Notes under the pieces: model-generated
What the model saw: only the letters and a program-made list of their open reading frames with translations
Databases searched by the model: none
Told to the model about the DNA's origin: nothing
Position numbers and translations under genes: made by a program
In this document: positions 18,422-28,095 of the stretch, in pieces
How positions within the stretch are numbered: the stretch's first letter is position 1
How the letters are laid out: each line of letters begins with the position of its first letter
Assembly: GCF_000815105.2 (NCBI RefSeq)
Contig: NZ_CP010310.2
Coordinates: forward strand, 4,340,001-4,404,000
Direction of reading: 5' to 3'
Origin: Pandoraea pulmonicola
GTDB lineage: Bacteria > Pseudomonadota > Gammaproteobacteria > Burkholderiales > Burkholderiaceae
DNA length: 64,000 bases

Positions 18422-18832
18422 ATGCATACGACTCACAAGTTCGGCACACCGCTCCACTGCACGGCACGCGTGCTGGGAAGCACCGTGGCTGCACTCTGCC
18501 TGACGCTGGCCTTCGGCGCGCACGCCGCGCCGGGCGACGGTACACACGGCATGCAGGGCACGCAGGGCCCCGCCGATTCGTCGATCCAGGGACAGACGCA
18601 GGGATCGGCGCAAGGGCAGACGCAGACACGTGCGAGTTGCACGCCGGATACGCCGAGCGACGAGGCGCTGGTCGGCAAGACGCTGGCCGAAGCGAAGACG
18701 ATGCTGCATGGCTGTCCGTGGCGAATCGGCGTACAGGACGGCAAGGCCCTGCCGGTCACCCGCGATTACCGGGCCGATCGCCGCACGCTCACGATCGAGA
18801 ACGACAAGGTCGCTAGCGTGACGCGTGGATGA
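18422..18832 (+). CDS. Secreted I78-family peptidase inhibitor-like protein
   Basis: A 136-residue exported protein. The signal peptide ends AHA-APGDG; a Gln/Gly/Thr-rich linker (QGQTQGSAQGQTQT) follows. The C-terminal 65 residues match the Inhibitor I78 pattern: LVGKTLAEAKTMLHGCPWRIGVQDGKALPVTRDYRADRRTLTIENDKVASVTRG, with WRIG...DYRADR...IENDKV as the core. Members bind serine proteases. GAGGAGG precedes ATG 18422 at good spacing, so the upstream frame to 18284 is not used. It is divergent from the Do protease, 264 bases apart. Confidence 0.8.
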   Translation: MHTTHKFGTPLHCTARVLGSTVAALCLTLAFGAHAAPGDGTHGMQGTQGPADSSIQGQTQGSAQGQTQTRASCTPDTPSDEALVGKTLAEAKTMLHGCPWRIGVQDGKALPVTRDYRADRRTLTIENDKVASVTRG

Positions 18833-18979
18833 GGCGCGGAAGCGTCCCGACGCGTTCCTCGCGGCGCCCACAACGCACCGTCACGGTCGAATACGCGACG
18901 GCGTGCAAGGCATGATGGCGTGTGGCGGCCCGCGGTGATGTGATGGCGGCCCGTCGACGGGCGGACGGGCGACGTTTCG

Positions 18980-20383
18980 TCAGATCGGCGGCAGCGGTGA
19001 CTGGGCCGCGCCGCCGAAGCTCACGCGCACGCGCAGCCCCCGGCCGCTGCGCGTGTCGAGCAACTCCACGGTGGCGCCATGCGCCCGCGCGATATTGCGC
19101 ACGATGGCGAGTCCCAGCCCGCTGCCCTGCGTGCGCGGCGCTTGCGGATCGTCGTCCTGCTCGCTGGGCGAGTCGGGCGTCGGTCCGGACGCCGCGGCCT
19201 GCGCCGCACCGCCGCGGAAAAAGCGGTCGAACACGCGCTCCCGCTCGGCCATCGCGATACCCGGCCCGTTGTCCTCGACTTCCACCACGGCCGCCGGCGT
19301 CGCGGCGACAAGGCGCACGTCGACGTGCCCGCCGCGCGGCGTGTACTTCAGCGCGTTGTCCACGAGATTGCCGAAGAGCGTGTGCAACGCGTTGGCGTCG
19401 CCGCGCACGTGTGCGATGTCCACTAGCGCCTCGGGCGCGTCCAGCCCGAGGTCGATGCCACGAGCCACCGCCAGCGACGCGTGATGTGCGACTACGTCGC
19501 GCAGCACCGGCGCGAGCGGCATGTCGACGAAGGTCGTCGCGGCGCGCGCTGCGTCCGGCTCCTGACGCGCCAGCGTCAGCAGCTGCGCCACCATGTGCGA
19601 CGCACGTTGCACGCCATCGTGCAAGTCGTGCATCGCCTCGGCGCGCTCCGCCTCCGTGTGCGCGCGTTCGAGCAACTGCACCTGCAATTGCAGCGCCGCA
19701 AGCGGTGTCCGCAACTCGTGCGCGGCGTCCGCGACGAATGCCTTCTGCTGCGCCAGCGCCTCGTCCAGCCGGCCGAGCAGGCTGTTGAGCGCGCGCACGA
19801 GCGGCCGCACTTCGTCGGGCAATCCCGCCTCGGGCAAGACATCGAGCGCCCCCGGAGCGCGCGCGTCCAGCGCCTTCGTCACGCGCCGCAGCGGTTGCAG
19901 CCCGCGCCCCACGACGAACCACACCAGCAACGCGAGCAACGGCATGGCGACGACAAGCGGCAGCAGCGTACGCAACGCCATCGACACGGCAAGCGAGTCT
20001 CGAATGGCCATCGGCTGCGCCAGTTGCACGACGTTCTCGCCAACGAGCGCCGCATACACACGCCAATCGCCGACGGGCGTCTGCACGGTGGTAAAGCCCA
20101 GTTCCGCGCGCGGCGGCAGCGGCGTGCCCGGGTGCGAGTAGTACAGCTCCACGCCGTTGCGACTCCAGATCTGGATGACCAGGCCGGCCGCATCGTTGTG
20201 CTCGCCGGGCACGCTGGAGAACGGTTCGGCGGGCAACGACAGGGCCATCTGCTGCAACTGGAAATCGAACAGCGCGTTGGCCTCGGTGCGGGCCTGGCGG
20301 AAAATCGCGACGCCGGCGAGCACCAGCGCCGCCGCAAGCGTGAGCAGCAACCCGACGAGAAGACGCCGACGAATCGAACGCAT
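18980..20383 (-). CDS. Two-component sensor histidine kinase (QseC/PmrB type)
   Basis: A 467-residue inner-membrane kinase. TM1 (LLVGLLLTLAAALVLAGVAIF) is at residues 8-28, a periplasmic sensor follows, TM2 (LLPLVVAMPLLALLVWFVVG) is near residue 145, then a HAMP linker. The H-box is FVADAAHELRTPL with His222; the N-box is NLVDNALKYTP; G-boxes are DNGPGIA and GSGLGLAIVRNIARAHG. An insertion of Gln/Asp-rich residues (EQDDDPQAPRTQ) lies between F- and G2-boxes. Its start overlaps the regulator's stop by one base (TGATG), showing coupling. The signal is unknown. Confidence 0.94.
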   Translation of the reverse strand: MRSIRRRLLVGLLLTLAAALVLAGVAIFRQARTEANALFDFQLQQMALSLPAEPFSSVPGEHNDAAGLVIQIWSRNGVELYYSHPGTPLPPRAELGFTTVQTPVGDWRVYAALVGENVVQLAQPMAIRDSLAVSMALRTLLPLVVAMPLLALLVWFVVGRGLQPLRRVTKALDARAPGALDVLPEAGLPDEVRPLVRALNSLLGRLDEALAQQKAFVADAAHELRTPLAALQLQVQLLERAHTEAERAEAMHDLHDGVQRASHMVAQLLTLARQEPDAARAATTFVDMPLAPVLRDVVAHHASLAVARGIDLGLDAPEALVDIAHVRGDANALHTLFGNLVDNALKYTPRGGHVDVRLVAATPAAVVEVEDNGPGIAMAERERVFDRFFRGGAAQAAASGPTPDSPSEQDDDPQAPRTQGSGLGLAIVRNIARAHGATVELLDTRSGRGLRVRVSFGGAAQSPLPPI

Positions 20384-21090
20384 CAGTCCGCCTCCGATGC
20401 CGCGGTACCTTGTGCCGGCGGCATCTCGCCGGCCTGGGCCGGCATCATGTAGCCAACGCCGCGCACGGTGCGGATCGCCTCCGCGCCCAGCTTCTTGCGC
20501 AGGCCGTGAACGTGGACTTCCACCGCGTTGCTGGCGACTTCCTCGCCCCATCCGTAGATGCGCTCTTCGAGCTGCGTCTTGGACAGCACCGCCCCCGGGC
20601 GATTGAGCAGCGCTTCGAGCACGGCGTACTCGCGAGCCGACAGCACGACGGGCGCGCCGCTGCACGTGACCTGCCGCGTTGCGGGATCGAGTACGATCGC
20701 GCCGTGGCGCAGCAGCGGCTCGCTGCGTCCCGCCTGACGGCGCACCAGCGCGCGCAATCGCGCAGCGAGCTCGTCGAGATCGAAGGGCTTGACGAGGTAG
20801 TCGTCGGCACCGGCATCGAGCCCCTTGACGCGATCGGCGACGGCGTCGCGCGCGGTCGCGATGAGCACCGGCAGCGTCTGACCGCGCGCACGCAACGTGC
20901 GCAGCACATCGATGCCGTCACGACGCGGGAGGCCGAGATCGAGCAGCAGCGCGTCGTACGATTCGAGCGCGAGCGCATCGAGCGCACGCTGGCCGTCGCC
21001 AACATGGTCGACGGTCCAGCCGTCGTGGCGCAGGCCTTTCATCACGGCCGCCGCAATCATCGCGTCGTCTTCCACCAATAGGATTCGCAT
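20383..21090 (-). CDS. OmpR-family response regulator
   Basis: A 235-residue response regulator. The receiver domain has the acidic pair Asp8/Asp9, phosphoacceptor Asp51 (ALLLDLGLPRRDG) and Lys101 (DYLVKPF). The OmpR-type winged helix occupies residues 125-220 (LSAREYAVLEALLNRPGAVLSKTQLEERIYGWGEE...VHGLRKKLG...TVRGVGYMM). The C-terminal 15 residues are Pro/Ala/Gln-rich. It is first in a two-gene operon with the kinase, divergent from dacB. QseB and PmrA are the closest functional analogues. Confidence 0.95.
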   Translation of the reverse strand: MRILLVEDDAMIAAAVMKGLRHDGWTVDHVGDGQRALDALALESYDALLLDLGLPRRDGIDVLRTLRARGQTLPVLIATARDAVADRVKGLDAGADDYLVKPFDLDELAARLRALVRRQAGRSEPLLRHGAIVLDPATRQVTCSGAPVVLSAREYAVLEALLNRPGAVLSKTQLEERIYGWGEEVASNAVEVHVHGLRKKLGAEAIRTVRGVGYMMPAQAGEMPPAQGTAASEAD

Positions 21091-21386
21091 GGCTTGTCGG
21101 AATCGTTGAGCTCCCGCGGAGCCTGCTCGCCCCGCGCGGGAGCCGCGTGTGGATGTTGCCTAAGGGTGACATTCAGAGAATTTTCAACCTATTGTAGCGA
21201 CAGTTCGTTGCATGGCCGCTTTACAATGCAGCTAACCACGCGCCGCGCATGTCAGACGCACATCGCGGCCCGGCAACTCAAATGACCGCTTCGCCGCCGC
21301 GTCCGCACCGCTGTGCCTGGCCCACTCCAGATCCGCCCAGGTCCGCACGGTTTCGCTGCGCGCAACACTGGAGAACATCGCCTGTC

Positions 21387-22973
21387 ATGCGCGTTCCTCG
21401 CTTTCCTCGTCTTCCTCGCCGCCCCGGCGACTCCCTTTTCTCAACGCCTCGTTTGTCGTCGTCCGCACCGTTCGCGCTAGGCGTGTCGATGTTGGCCCTC
21501 GCGCTGCTTGCGGGCGGCCCCGCGCAAGCGAAGCCGGGCAAGCACGCGAGGATGCCGAAGGTGCCTGCCGCCGCCGCGCATGCCACACCGTTGCCCGCAC
21601 CGCTCGCCCGTGCACTCGCCGCGAGCAAGGTACCTGCCGCGCACGTGAGCGTGATCGTGGCGCGCGTGGACAACCCGCTGCAGACACGCGGCACCATCGC
21701 GCCGCCACTGCTCGCGGTCAATCCGGGCGTGCCACGCAACCCGGCTTCGACGATGAAGCTCGTCACGACGATCGCCGCGCTCGACACGCTCGGGCCCGAT
21801 TACCGCTGGCGCACGCAGGCGTTCACCGACGGGCAATTCGACGGCCGCACGCTCAATGGCAACCTGTACTTCCGGGGCACGGGCGATCCCAAGCTCGTGC
21901 CCGAAGAGATGGAAAAGTTCATCGCCGAGTTGCATAACGCGGGTGTCGCGAACCTCAATGGCGACATCGTGCTCGACCGCTCGGCCTACAGTGCGGACAT
22001 CGGCGCGACCAGCGCGATCGACGGCGGCGACGATCGCCCGTACAACGTCGCACCGGACCCGCTGCTCTATTCGTTCAAGGCCGTCTCGTTCAGCTTCGCG
22101 AGCAATCCAAACGGCACCGTCGACGTCGGCGTGCTGCCGCCGCTGGCCAACCTGCAGGTCGCCAACGAGATGTCGTCCACGCCGGCAGGCAATTGCGGCG
22201 ACTGGCTCACGCGCATCCATCCGACGCTGGGCACGACGCCGGACGGCGCCTACATCGCCCACTTCTCCGGCACGTATCCCGCCGCTTGCGAGGACAAGGG
22301 CTGGAACGTGGCCGCGCCGGACCGGGATCGATTCTTCCTCGGGGGCTTCCGCGCGCTGTGGCAGGCCTCGGGCGGTCAGTTCAACGGCAACGTACGCACA
22401 GGCACGGTACCGCCCGGCGCGCGGCTGCTCGTCACGCATCGCGGTCAGACACTGGCCGAAGTCGTGCACGACATGAACAAGTTCAGCAACAACGTCATGG
22501 CGCGTCAGCTCTTCCTGACGCTGGGCCTGGGCGCCGACGGCAAGACGCCCGCGAGCCTCGCGCGCTCGCGCGAAGTGCTTAGGCGCTGGCTCGACAGGAA
22601 CGATCTCGCCATGCCAGGCCTCGTCGTGGAGAACGGCTCGGGCCTGTCGCGCGTCGAGCGCATCAGCGCGGCGGAGCTGGCGCGCCTGTTGCAGCACGGC
22701 ATGAACGGGCCGAACGCGCAGGTGCTCGTCGAATCGATGCCGACGGCCGGGGTCGACGGGACCATGCGAAATCGGCTGACGAATCGCGACGTGGCCGGCA
22801 ACGCCCACATCAAGACGGGCACGCTCGACGACGTGAGCGCCGTGGCCGGCTATGTCGGCTCGCGCAGCGGCAACGTCTATGTCGTGGTCTCGCTGGTGAA
22901 CGATCCACGCGCCAGCAATGCCCGTGCGTTCAACGACGCCCTCATTTCCTGGGTGTACGAGAACGCCCCGTGA
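21387..22973 (+). CDS. dacB: D-alanyl-D-alanine carboxypeptidase/endopeptidase (PBP4, S13 family)
   Basis: A 528-residue periplasmic peptidoglycan hydrolase that removes terminal D-Ala and cuts cross-links. After a signal region (ALGVSMLALALLAGGPAQA) come the S13 motifs: SxxK at Ser121-Lys124 (PASTMKL), SxN in KFSNNVMARQLF, and KTG at Lys476 (HIKTGTLDDVSAVAGYV). The long inter-motif insert typical of class C low-mass PBPs is present. I chose ATG 21387, with GGAGA upstream; the frame is open to 21249, so the N-terminus is uncertain. It is divergent from the two-component operon. Confidence 0.9.
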   Translation: MRVPRFPRLPRRPGDSLFSTPRLSSSAPFALGVSMLALALLAGGPAQAKPGKHARMPKVPAAAAHATPLPAPLARALAASKVPAAHVSVIVARVDNPLQTRGTIAPPLLAVNPGVPRNPASTMKLVTTIAALDTLGPDYRWRTQAFTDGQFDGRTLNGNLYFRGTGDPKLVPEEMEKFIAELHNAGVANLNGDIVLDRSAYSADIGATSAIDGGDDRPYNVAPDPLLYSFKAVSFSFASNPNGTVDVGVLPPLANLQVANEMSSTPAGNCGDWLTRIHPTLGTTPDGAYIAHFSGTYPAACEDKGWNVAAPDRDRFFLGGFRALWQASGGQFNGNVRTGTVPPGARLLVTHRGQTLAEVVHDMNKFSNNVMARQLFLTLGLGADGKTPASLARSREVLRRWLDRNDLAMPGLVVENGSGLSRVERISAAELARLLQHGMNGPNAQVLVESMPTAGVDGTMRNRLTNRDVAGNAHIKTGTLDDVSAVAGYVGSRSGNVYVVVSLVNDPRASNARAFNDALISWVYENAP

Positions 22974-23183
22974 ACCTTGGGCGCCGGCAAGCAGCGCCCG
23001 GCGCCGCGTGTGAAAACGTCGAAACCGCAGGCGGCCGGCCGGACATCGGCCTTTTGACGTTTCCCTCTAACCGACGCGTGACAGGCGGACATTCGCGTCA
23101 GAATAGACGTTCCATCGGCGTCACCGCCGCCAAGACGGCGGGACACCGATTCAGGTGACCCTATCGTGAGGAGACGCGAGGTC

Positions 23184-24101
23184 ATGAACGTCGAGCTGAT
23201 CCTGCTGGCGCTCGCGCCGGTATTCGTGCTGTGCATCGGTATCGAAGCCTGGTACTGGCGGCGTCGCCGCCCCGGCATGTACAGCCTCAAGGACACCGTG
23301 AGCAACGCCACGCTCGCGCTCATGCACCAGGGGGCGGACAAGCTGGCATGGCTGCTCGTCGTGCCGTTCTATGCATGGATCTACGATCACCATCGCATCC
23401 ACACCATGCCCGGCGGCTGGGTCGGCTTCCTGCTGCTCTTCCTCGTGCAGGACTTTCTGTACTACGTTTTTCATCGCGCCAGCCATCGCATCCGCTGGCT
23501 CTGGGCCGCGCACGTGGTGCATCACTCGTCGGAGCGGCTCAACCTGTCGACCGCATTCCGCCAGAGCCTGATGTATCCGATTGCCGGCATGTGGCTGTTC
23601 TGGACGCCGATGGCGCTCATCGGCTTCGCCCCGCTGCAGATCGTAGGCGTGGTCCTGCTCAATCTCGCGTTCCAGTTCTTCGTGCACACGCAAGCCATTC
23701 CGAAACTGGGATGGCTCGAGTACGTGCTCAATACACCGTCGATTCATCGTGCGCATCACGCGCGCAATCCGCGTTACATCGACCGCAACTACGCCGGCGT
23801 GCTCGTCACCTGGGATCGCCTGTTCGGCTCCTATGTCGAGGAGAGCGACGACGAGCCGTGCGAGTTCGGCATCGTCGACCAGATCCATACACACAACCCG
23901 ATCACGCTGACGTTCCACGAGTGGTGCGCGATGGCGCACGACGTCTTCACCCTGCCGGGCTGGCGCAACAAGTGGATGGCATTGTTCGGCCCGCCCGAGT
24001 GGCGGCACGCCTGGCTGGCGGCGCATCCGGCGACGGCATCGGTGCCAGCGTCATCGAGCGATGGCGTAGACAGTGTCGGCGCCTCGCGCAAAACGCTCTG
24101 A
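23184..24101 (+). CDS. Sterol desaturase / fatty acid hydroxylase family membrane enzyme
   Basis: A 305-residue integral membrane di-iron enzyme. The family's histidine clusters are all visible: HRASH, HVVHHSS, HRAHHA, with additional His in QIHTHNPITLTFHEW. Four or so hydrophobic helices surround them (LILLALAPVFVLCIG, VGFLLLFLVQDFLYYVF, MWLFWTPMALIGFAPLQIVGVV). Start 23184 is the first good ATG; a GTG at 23166 is possible. Such proteins oxidise lipid substrates (sterols, carotenoids, fatty alcohols); the substrate here is unknown. It stands alone, with a strong bidirectional terminator after it. Confidence 0.9.
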   Translation: MNVELILLALAPVFVLCIGIEAWYWRRRRPGMYSLKDTVSNATLALMHQGADKLAWLLVVPFYAWIYDHHRIHTMPGGWVGFLLLFLVQDFLYYVFHRASHRIRWLWAAHVVHHSSERLNLSTAFRQSLMYPIAGMWLFWTPMALIGFAPLQIVGVVLLNLAFQFFVHTQAIPKLGWLEYVLNTPSIHRAHHARNPRYIDRNYAGVLVTWDRLFGSYVEESDDEPCEFGIVDQIHTHNPITLTFHEWCAMAHDVFTLPGWRNKWMALFGPPEWRHAWLAAHPATASVPASSSDGVDSVGASRKTL

Positions 24102-24125
24102 CGCGACGCGTTGCCGCGTTCCATG

Positions 24126-24154
24126 AAAAAGGCGCGGGGATTCCGCGCCTTTTT
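24126..24154. terminator. Bidirectional rho-independent terminator
   Basis: AAAAAGGCGCGG, a 5-base loop, then CCGCGCCTTTTT: a 12-bp perfect stem whose ends supply a T run in both directions. It lies between the convergent desaturase and Sua5 genes. Confidence 0.92.
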
Positions 24155-24184
24155 CGTTGAGCCGTTGGCCCTACCCGTCCGACA

Positions 24185-25237
24185 TCATTCGCGCGCGAAC
24201 GCTGCCGCCGCCCGGCCGAGGCGATCGCCCACGGCAGCCCATGCCGGCGTGTCGGGCAGGCGCTCGAACAGAATGTGCGTGACGTTCTCGCGGTCCAAGC
24301 GGCGCAGCATCGCGTAGAGATCGGTCGCAAGCGCCTCGGGCGTCGCCGGCAACACGATCTTGACGACGTCGTCGGACATCGAGGCGTCGGCCGGCAAGGC
24401 CGCCAGCGTCGGCGCGAACGCCGCCACCGCGACGCGCTCGCCCGCCGGGCGCACCGCCAGCGCTGGTGCGAACTGGCCAGCGTCGCACAAATACAGCGGC
24501 GTGCGCGGCGCGTAGTGCGCCTTGAGCGTACCCGACGCGCGCGGCGCATCGGTGTCCTGCCCCGGCAATCGCGGCATCTCGCCCAGCACCTCGGCGATCT
24601 GCGCCGGCGTGATGTGCCCGGGGCGCAGCAACGCGGGAAAGCCGCGCGACAGATCGACGATCGTCGACTCGATGCCCACGGCCGCCTCGCCACCGTCGAG
24701 CACGTGAACGGTCACACCGGGCAGCCCGGCGAATTCGTCGCGCACGTGCTGGGCAGCCGTCGGGCTCACCTGACCGAAGCGATTGGCCGACGGCGCGGCA
24801 ACACCGCCCTGCCCGCCCTTGAGCGACTCGAATTGCCGCAGCAGCCCCTGTGCGACAGGATGCGACGGGCAACGCAGGCCCACGGAATCCTGCCCGCCGG
24901 AGACGGCGTCGGGAATGTGGGGTGCGCGCTTGAGTATGAGCGTGAGCGGGCCCGGCCAGAACGCGTCCATCAGCTTGCGCGCGGCAGGCGTGATGTCGTC
25001 GCTCCAGTAACCGGGGTCGGCTTCCGGGGAAAAATGGACGATGACCGGGTGGTTGGCGGGACGTCCCTTCGCGGCATAGATCGCCGCGACGGCAGCCGGG
25101 TTCTCGGCATCGCCGCCGAGGCCGTACACCGTCTCGGTCGGGAACGCGACGAGTTCGCCCGCCGCGAGCTGCGCTGCGGCCTGTGCGATGTCGTGGGCCG
25201 CCGGCATGACGACGCGCGGCGCCTGAGGCGAGGCCAT
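24185..25237 (-). CDS. L-threonylcarbamoyladenylate synthase, Sua5/YrdC type
   Basis: A 350-residue enzyme that makes threonylcarbamoyl-AMP for the t6A37 modification of ANN-decoding tRNAs. The N-terminal YrdC domain is clear (GELVAFPTETVYGLGGDAEN, KGRPANHPVIVH, WPGPLTLIL, VGLRCPSHP, APSANRFGQVSPT, GIESTIVDL, RPGHIT). After residue 210 comes the Sua5-specific C-terminal domain (ASGTLKAHYAPRTPLYL), so this is the long Sua5 form and not short TsaC. It is last in the purC-purE-purK string, three bases after purK. Confidence 0.95.
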   Translation of the reverse strand: MASPQAPRVVMPAAHDIAQAAAQLAAGELVAFPTETVYGLGGDAENPAAVAAIYAAKGRPANHPVIVHFSPEADPGYWSDDITPAARKLMDAFWPGPLTLILKRAPHIPDAVSGGQDSVGLRCPSHPVAQGLLRQFESLKGGQGGVAAPSANRFGQVSPTAAQHVRDEFAGLPGVTVHVLDGGEAAVGIESTIVDLSRGFPALLRPGHITPAQIAEVLGEMPRLPGQDTDAPRASGTLKAHYAPRTPLYLCDAGQFAPALAVRPAGERVAVAAFAPTLAALPADASMSDDVVKIVLPATPEALATDLYAMLRRLDRENVTHILFERLPDTPAWAAVGDRLGRAAAAFARE

Positions 25238-25240
25238 CGC

Positions 25241-26470
25241 TCAGTCTTCCAGCGGAATGTCGAGGCTCGCCGCCGCCGACACACACGCCTTGCGCGCTTC
25301 GTCCAGCGTCGCGCCTGCGAACGTGATGTGGCCCATCTTGCGGCCCACGCGCGCCTCTTCCTTGCCATACAGATGCAGGCGCGCCGACGGCAGTGCAACG
25401 ACCTCGGCCCACGCCGGCGTGCGCGGATGGTCCTTGCCCGCGCCGTCGAACCACACGTCGCCGAGCACGTTGAGCATGACGGCCGGCGAGTGCTGGCGCG
25501 TTTCGCCCAGCGGCAAGCCGGCCATGGCACGCACTTGCTGCTCGAACTGGCTCGCCGCGCAGGCATCGATCGTGTAGTGACCGCTGTTGTGCGGACGCGG
25601 CGCCATTTCGTTGGCGATGAGCGTGCCGTCCTCGAGGATGAAGAACTCGACGCACAGCACACCCACGTAATCCATCCGCGAGGCGATCATCGCCGCTGCC
25701 GCGCGTGCGGCATCGGCCAGCGACGGCGCCGCGTCCGGCGCGGGTACGGTCGTGGTGGCGAGAATGCCGTCGATATGCACGTTCTGCGCGAGCGGATAGG
25801 TCGCCACGGTGCCGTCTGCGCCGCGTGCGCTCAGCACGGACACCTCGAACGCCAGCGCCAGACGCTTCTCCAGCACGCAGGGCACGCCGCCGAGCGCGGC
25901 GTAGGCGTCGCGCGCTTCGGCAGGCGTGTTCACCCGCACCTGACCTTTGCCGTCGTAGCCCAGACGCGCGGTCTTCAGAATCCCGGGCAGCACGCTCGCG
26001 AGGGCGGCGTCGCCGACGGCGGCGAGCGCATCGTTCGACTCGATCACGAGATGCGGGGCCACCGGCACGCCGCAACTTTCGATGAAGCGCTTCTCCGCCA
26101 CGCGGTCCTGCGCAATGGCGACGCAACGCCCGGCCGGACTCACGGTCGTGGTTTTCGCGAGGAAGTCGAGCGACTGAGCCGGCACGTTCTCGAACTCGGT
26201 CGACACCGCCGGACACAGCACCGCCAGTTCGGCGAGCGCCGCCTCGTCACGATAATCGGCGACGATCAGGCGATCGGCCACGGCGCCTGCCGGACAACGC
26301 GGATCCGGGTCGAGCACGCAGACCTTGTAGCCCATCGATTGGGCAGCGAAACAGAACATGCGGCCGAGCTGGCCGCCGCCGAGCATGCCCAGCCATTGGC
26401 CGGGCAGGACAGGATGTGCGGGGTGCGCGGGGTGCGTCGAATGCGCAGACGCAGCGGATGCGGATTTCAT
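25241..26470 (-). CDS. purK: N5-carboxyaminoimidazole ribonucleotide synthase
   Basis: A 409-residue ATP-grasp enzyme that converts AIR, ATP and bicarbonate to N5-CAIR in purine synthesis. The N-lobe motif [12 protein letters not shown], the ATP-grasp segment [13 protein letters not shown] and the catalytic [15 protein letters not shown] are all present. The first 22 residues hold a short THPAHPAHP repeat absent from most PurK proteins; the GGQLGRM motif suggests the conserved fold starts at about residue 27. It lies 38 bases after purE and 3 bases before Sua5. Confidence 0.96.
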   Translation of the reverse strand: MKSASAASAHSTHPAHPAHPVLPGQWLGMLGGGQLGRMFCFAAQSMGYKVCVLDPDPRCPAGAVADRLIVADYRDEAALAELAVLCPAVSTEFENVPAQSLDFLAKTTTVSPAGRCVAIAQDRVAEKRFIESCGVPVAPHLVIESNDALAAVGDAALASVLPGILKTARLGYDGKGQVRVNTPAEARDAYAALGGVPCVLEKRLALAFEVSVLSARGADGTVATYPLAQNVHIDGILATTTVPAPDAAPSLADAARAAAAMIASRMDYVGVLCVEFFILEDGTLIANEMAPRPHNSGHYTIDACAASQFEQQVRAMAGLPLGETRQHSPAVMLNVLGDVWFDGAGKDHPRTPAWAEVVALPSARLHLYGKEEARVGRKMGHITFAGATLDEARKACVSAAASLDIPLED

Positions 26471-26508
26471 CGTTGTGAAGACGGGAGACGAGGTCGGTCG
26501 TTCTGCTT

Positions 26509-27015
26509 TTACAGGGCGGGCAACGTCATGCCGCGCGCCGCTTCGGTCTGCTTCGCGCGGAAGGCTTCGAGCTTGTCGGCCAGCGCCTTGTCGCCGGCGG
26601 CGAGCATCGACACCGCGAACAGCGCCGCGTTGGCCGCGCCGGCTTCGCCGATGGCGAACGTGGCGACCGGCACGCCCTTGGGCATCTGCACGATCGACAG
26701 CAGCGAATCCTCGCCGCGCAGATACTTGCTCGGCACCGGCACGCCCAGCACCGGCACCGTGGTCTTGGCGGCGATCATGCCCGGCAGGTGCGCGGCGCCG
26801 CCGGCGCCTGCGATGATCGCCACGAGCCCGCGCTCGCGGGCGGCTTCGGCGTAGCGGAACATGTCGTCCGGCATGCGGTGCGCCGAGACGACCTGCGCCT
26901 CGTACGGCACGCCGAACTCGGCCAGGATCGCGGCCGCGTTCTTCATGACTTCCCAGTCCGAATTGGACCCCATTACCACGCCAACGCGCGGCGTCACGGC
27001 TTGTTTGTCGCTCAT
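26509..27015 (-). CDS. purE: 5-(carboxyamino)imidazole ribonucleotide mutase
   Basis: A 168-residue class I PurE, which isomerises N5-CAIR to CAIR. The signature is complete: [26 protein letters not shown] (active-site His), [13 protein letters not shown] and [41 protein letters not shown]. Its length is normal. It is in the purC-purE-purK order, 16 bases after purC. Confidence 0.98.
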   Translation of the reverse strand: MSDKQAVTPRVGVVMGSNSDWEVMKNAAAILAEFGVPYEAQVVSAHRMPDDMFRYAEAARERGLVAIIAGAGGAAHLPGMIAAKTTVPVLGVPVPSKYLRGEDSLLSIVQMPKGVPVATFAIGEAGAANAALFAVSMLAAGDKALADKLEAFRAKQTEAARGMTLPAL

Positions 27016-27031
27016 GTCTTCAACGCCCTGC

Positions 27032-27937
27032 TCAGGCCAGTTGCTGGCCGGTCAGGCGCTCCAGCGCCTCGCGGTACTTGGCGGCCGTCTTCTCGACGAC
27101 CTCGTCGGGCAGCTTCGGCGCGGGCGGCGTCTTGCCCCACGGCTGCGTTTCGAGCCAGTCGCGCACGAACTGCTTGTCGAACGACGGCGGGTTGCTGCCC
27201 ACGGCGTACGAGTCGGCCGGCCAGAAACGCGACGAATCGGCCGTCAGCGCCTCGTCCATCAGATGCAGCTTGCCGTCGTCGTCCAGACCGAATTCGAACT
27301 TCGTGTCGGCGATGATGATGCCGCGCGTGGCCGCATAAGCGGCAGCTTCCTTGTAAAGGCGGATCGAGATCTCGCGGATCTGCTCGGCGAGCTCGCGGCC
27401 GATGCGGCTCACCATCTCGTCGAAGCTGATGTTCTCGTCGTGCTCGCCCAGTTCGGCCTTGGCCGCCGGCGTGAAGATCGGTTCGGGCAGTTGCTGCGCG
27501 TTCTGCAGGCCGGCGGGCAGCTTCACGCCGCACACGGCGCCGCTCGCCTGGTAGTCCTTCCAGCCGCTGCCGGCCAGATAACCGCGCACGACGGCTTCGA
27601 CCAGGATCGGCTTCAAACGCTTGACGACGACCGCACGGCCGGCGACCTGGGCGGCTTCGTCAGCCGACACGACGGTCTCGGGCGCAACACCCGTCAGGTG
27701 ATTCGGCACCACGTGGGCAAGCTTGTCGAACCAGAAGTTGGCCATCTGGTTGAGCACGCGACCCTTACCCGGAATCGGCTCGCCCATGATCACGTCGAAC
27801 GCCGAGAGGCGATCCGTCGTCACGATCAGCAGCTTGTCGTCGCCGACGGCATAGTTGTCGCGCACTTTGCCGCGCGAGAGCAGCGGCAGGCTCTTGAGGG
27901 AGGATTCGTACAGGGCGTTCAGAGCGGGGGTAGTCAC
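27032..27937 (-). CDS. purC: Phosphoribosylaminoimidazole-succinocarboxamide synthase
   Basis: A 301-residue SAICAR synthetase joining CAIR and aspartate. Motifs include [28 protein letters not shown] at the N-terminus, [29 protein letters not shown], and [30 protein letters not shown]. It matches the longer beta-proteobacterial form. First gene of the purC-purE-purK-Sua5 string. In related genomes the gene upstream is often fba; here two unrelated genes intervene. Confidence 0.97.
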   Translation of the reverse strand: MTTPALNALYESSLKSLPLLSRGKVRDNYAVGDDKLLIVTTDRLSAFDVIMGEPIPGKGRVLNQMANFWFDKLAHVVPNHLTGVAPETVVSADEAAQVAGRAVVVKRLKPILVEAVVRGYLAGSGWKDYQASGAVCGVKLPAGLQNAQQLPEPIFTPAAKAELGEHDENISFDEMVSRIGRELAEQIREISIRLYKEAAAYAATRGIIIADTKFEFGLDDDGKLHLMDEALTADSSRFWPADSYAVGSNPPSFDKQFVRDWLETQPWGKTPPAPKLPDEVVEKTAAKYREALERLTGQQLA

Positions 27938-28095
27938 GGCGGGGACCCGATATCAGGAAGGGCAAAGGCGTAATTATACGCGCGTCGAGGGGGCGCTTCA
28001 CGAAGATGTCGGCCCCGGCGAGGCACCGTGGGGCCGTCATCTTCGCGCCATGCAGGCCGTTCGTGGACCGTTCGCCGGATTCGACCTCCGGTGGA

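Noticed and set aside
24171..26216. A 681-codon open frame on the minus strand
   Set aside because: Arg/Ala/Gly-rich alternate frame of purK and the Sua5 gene.
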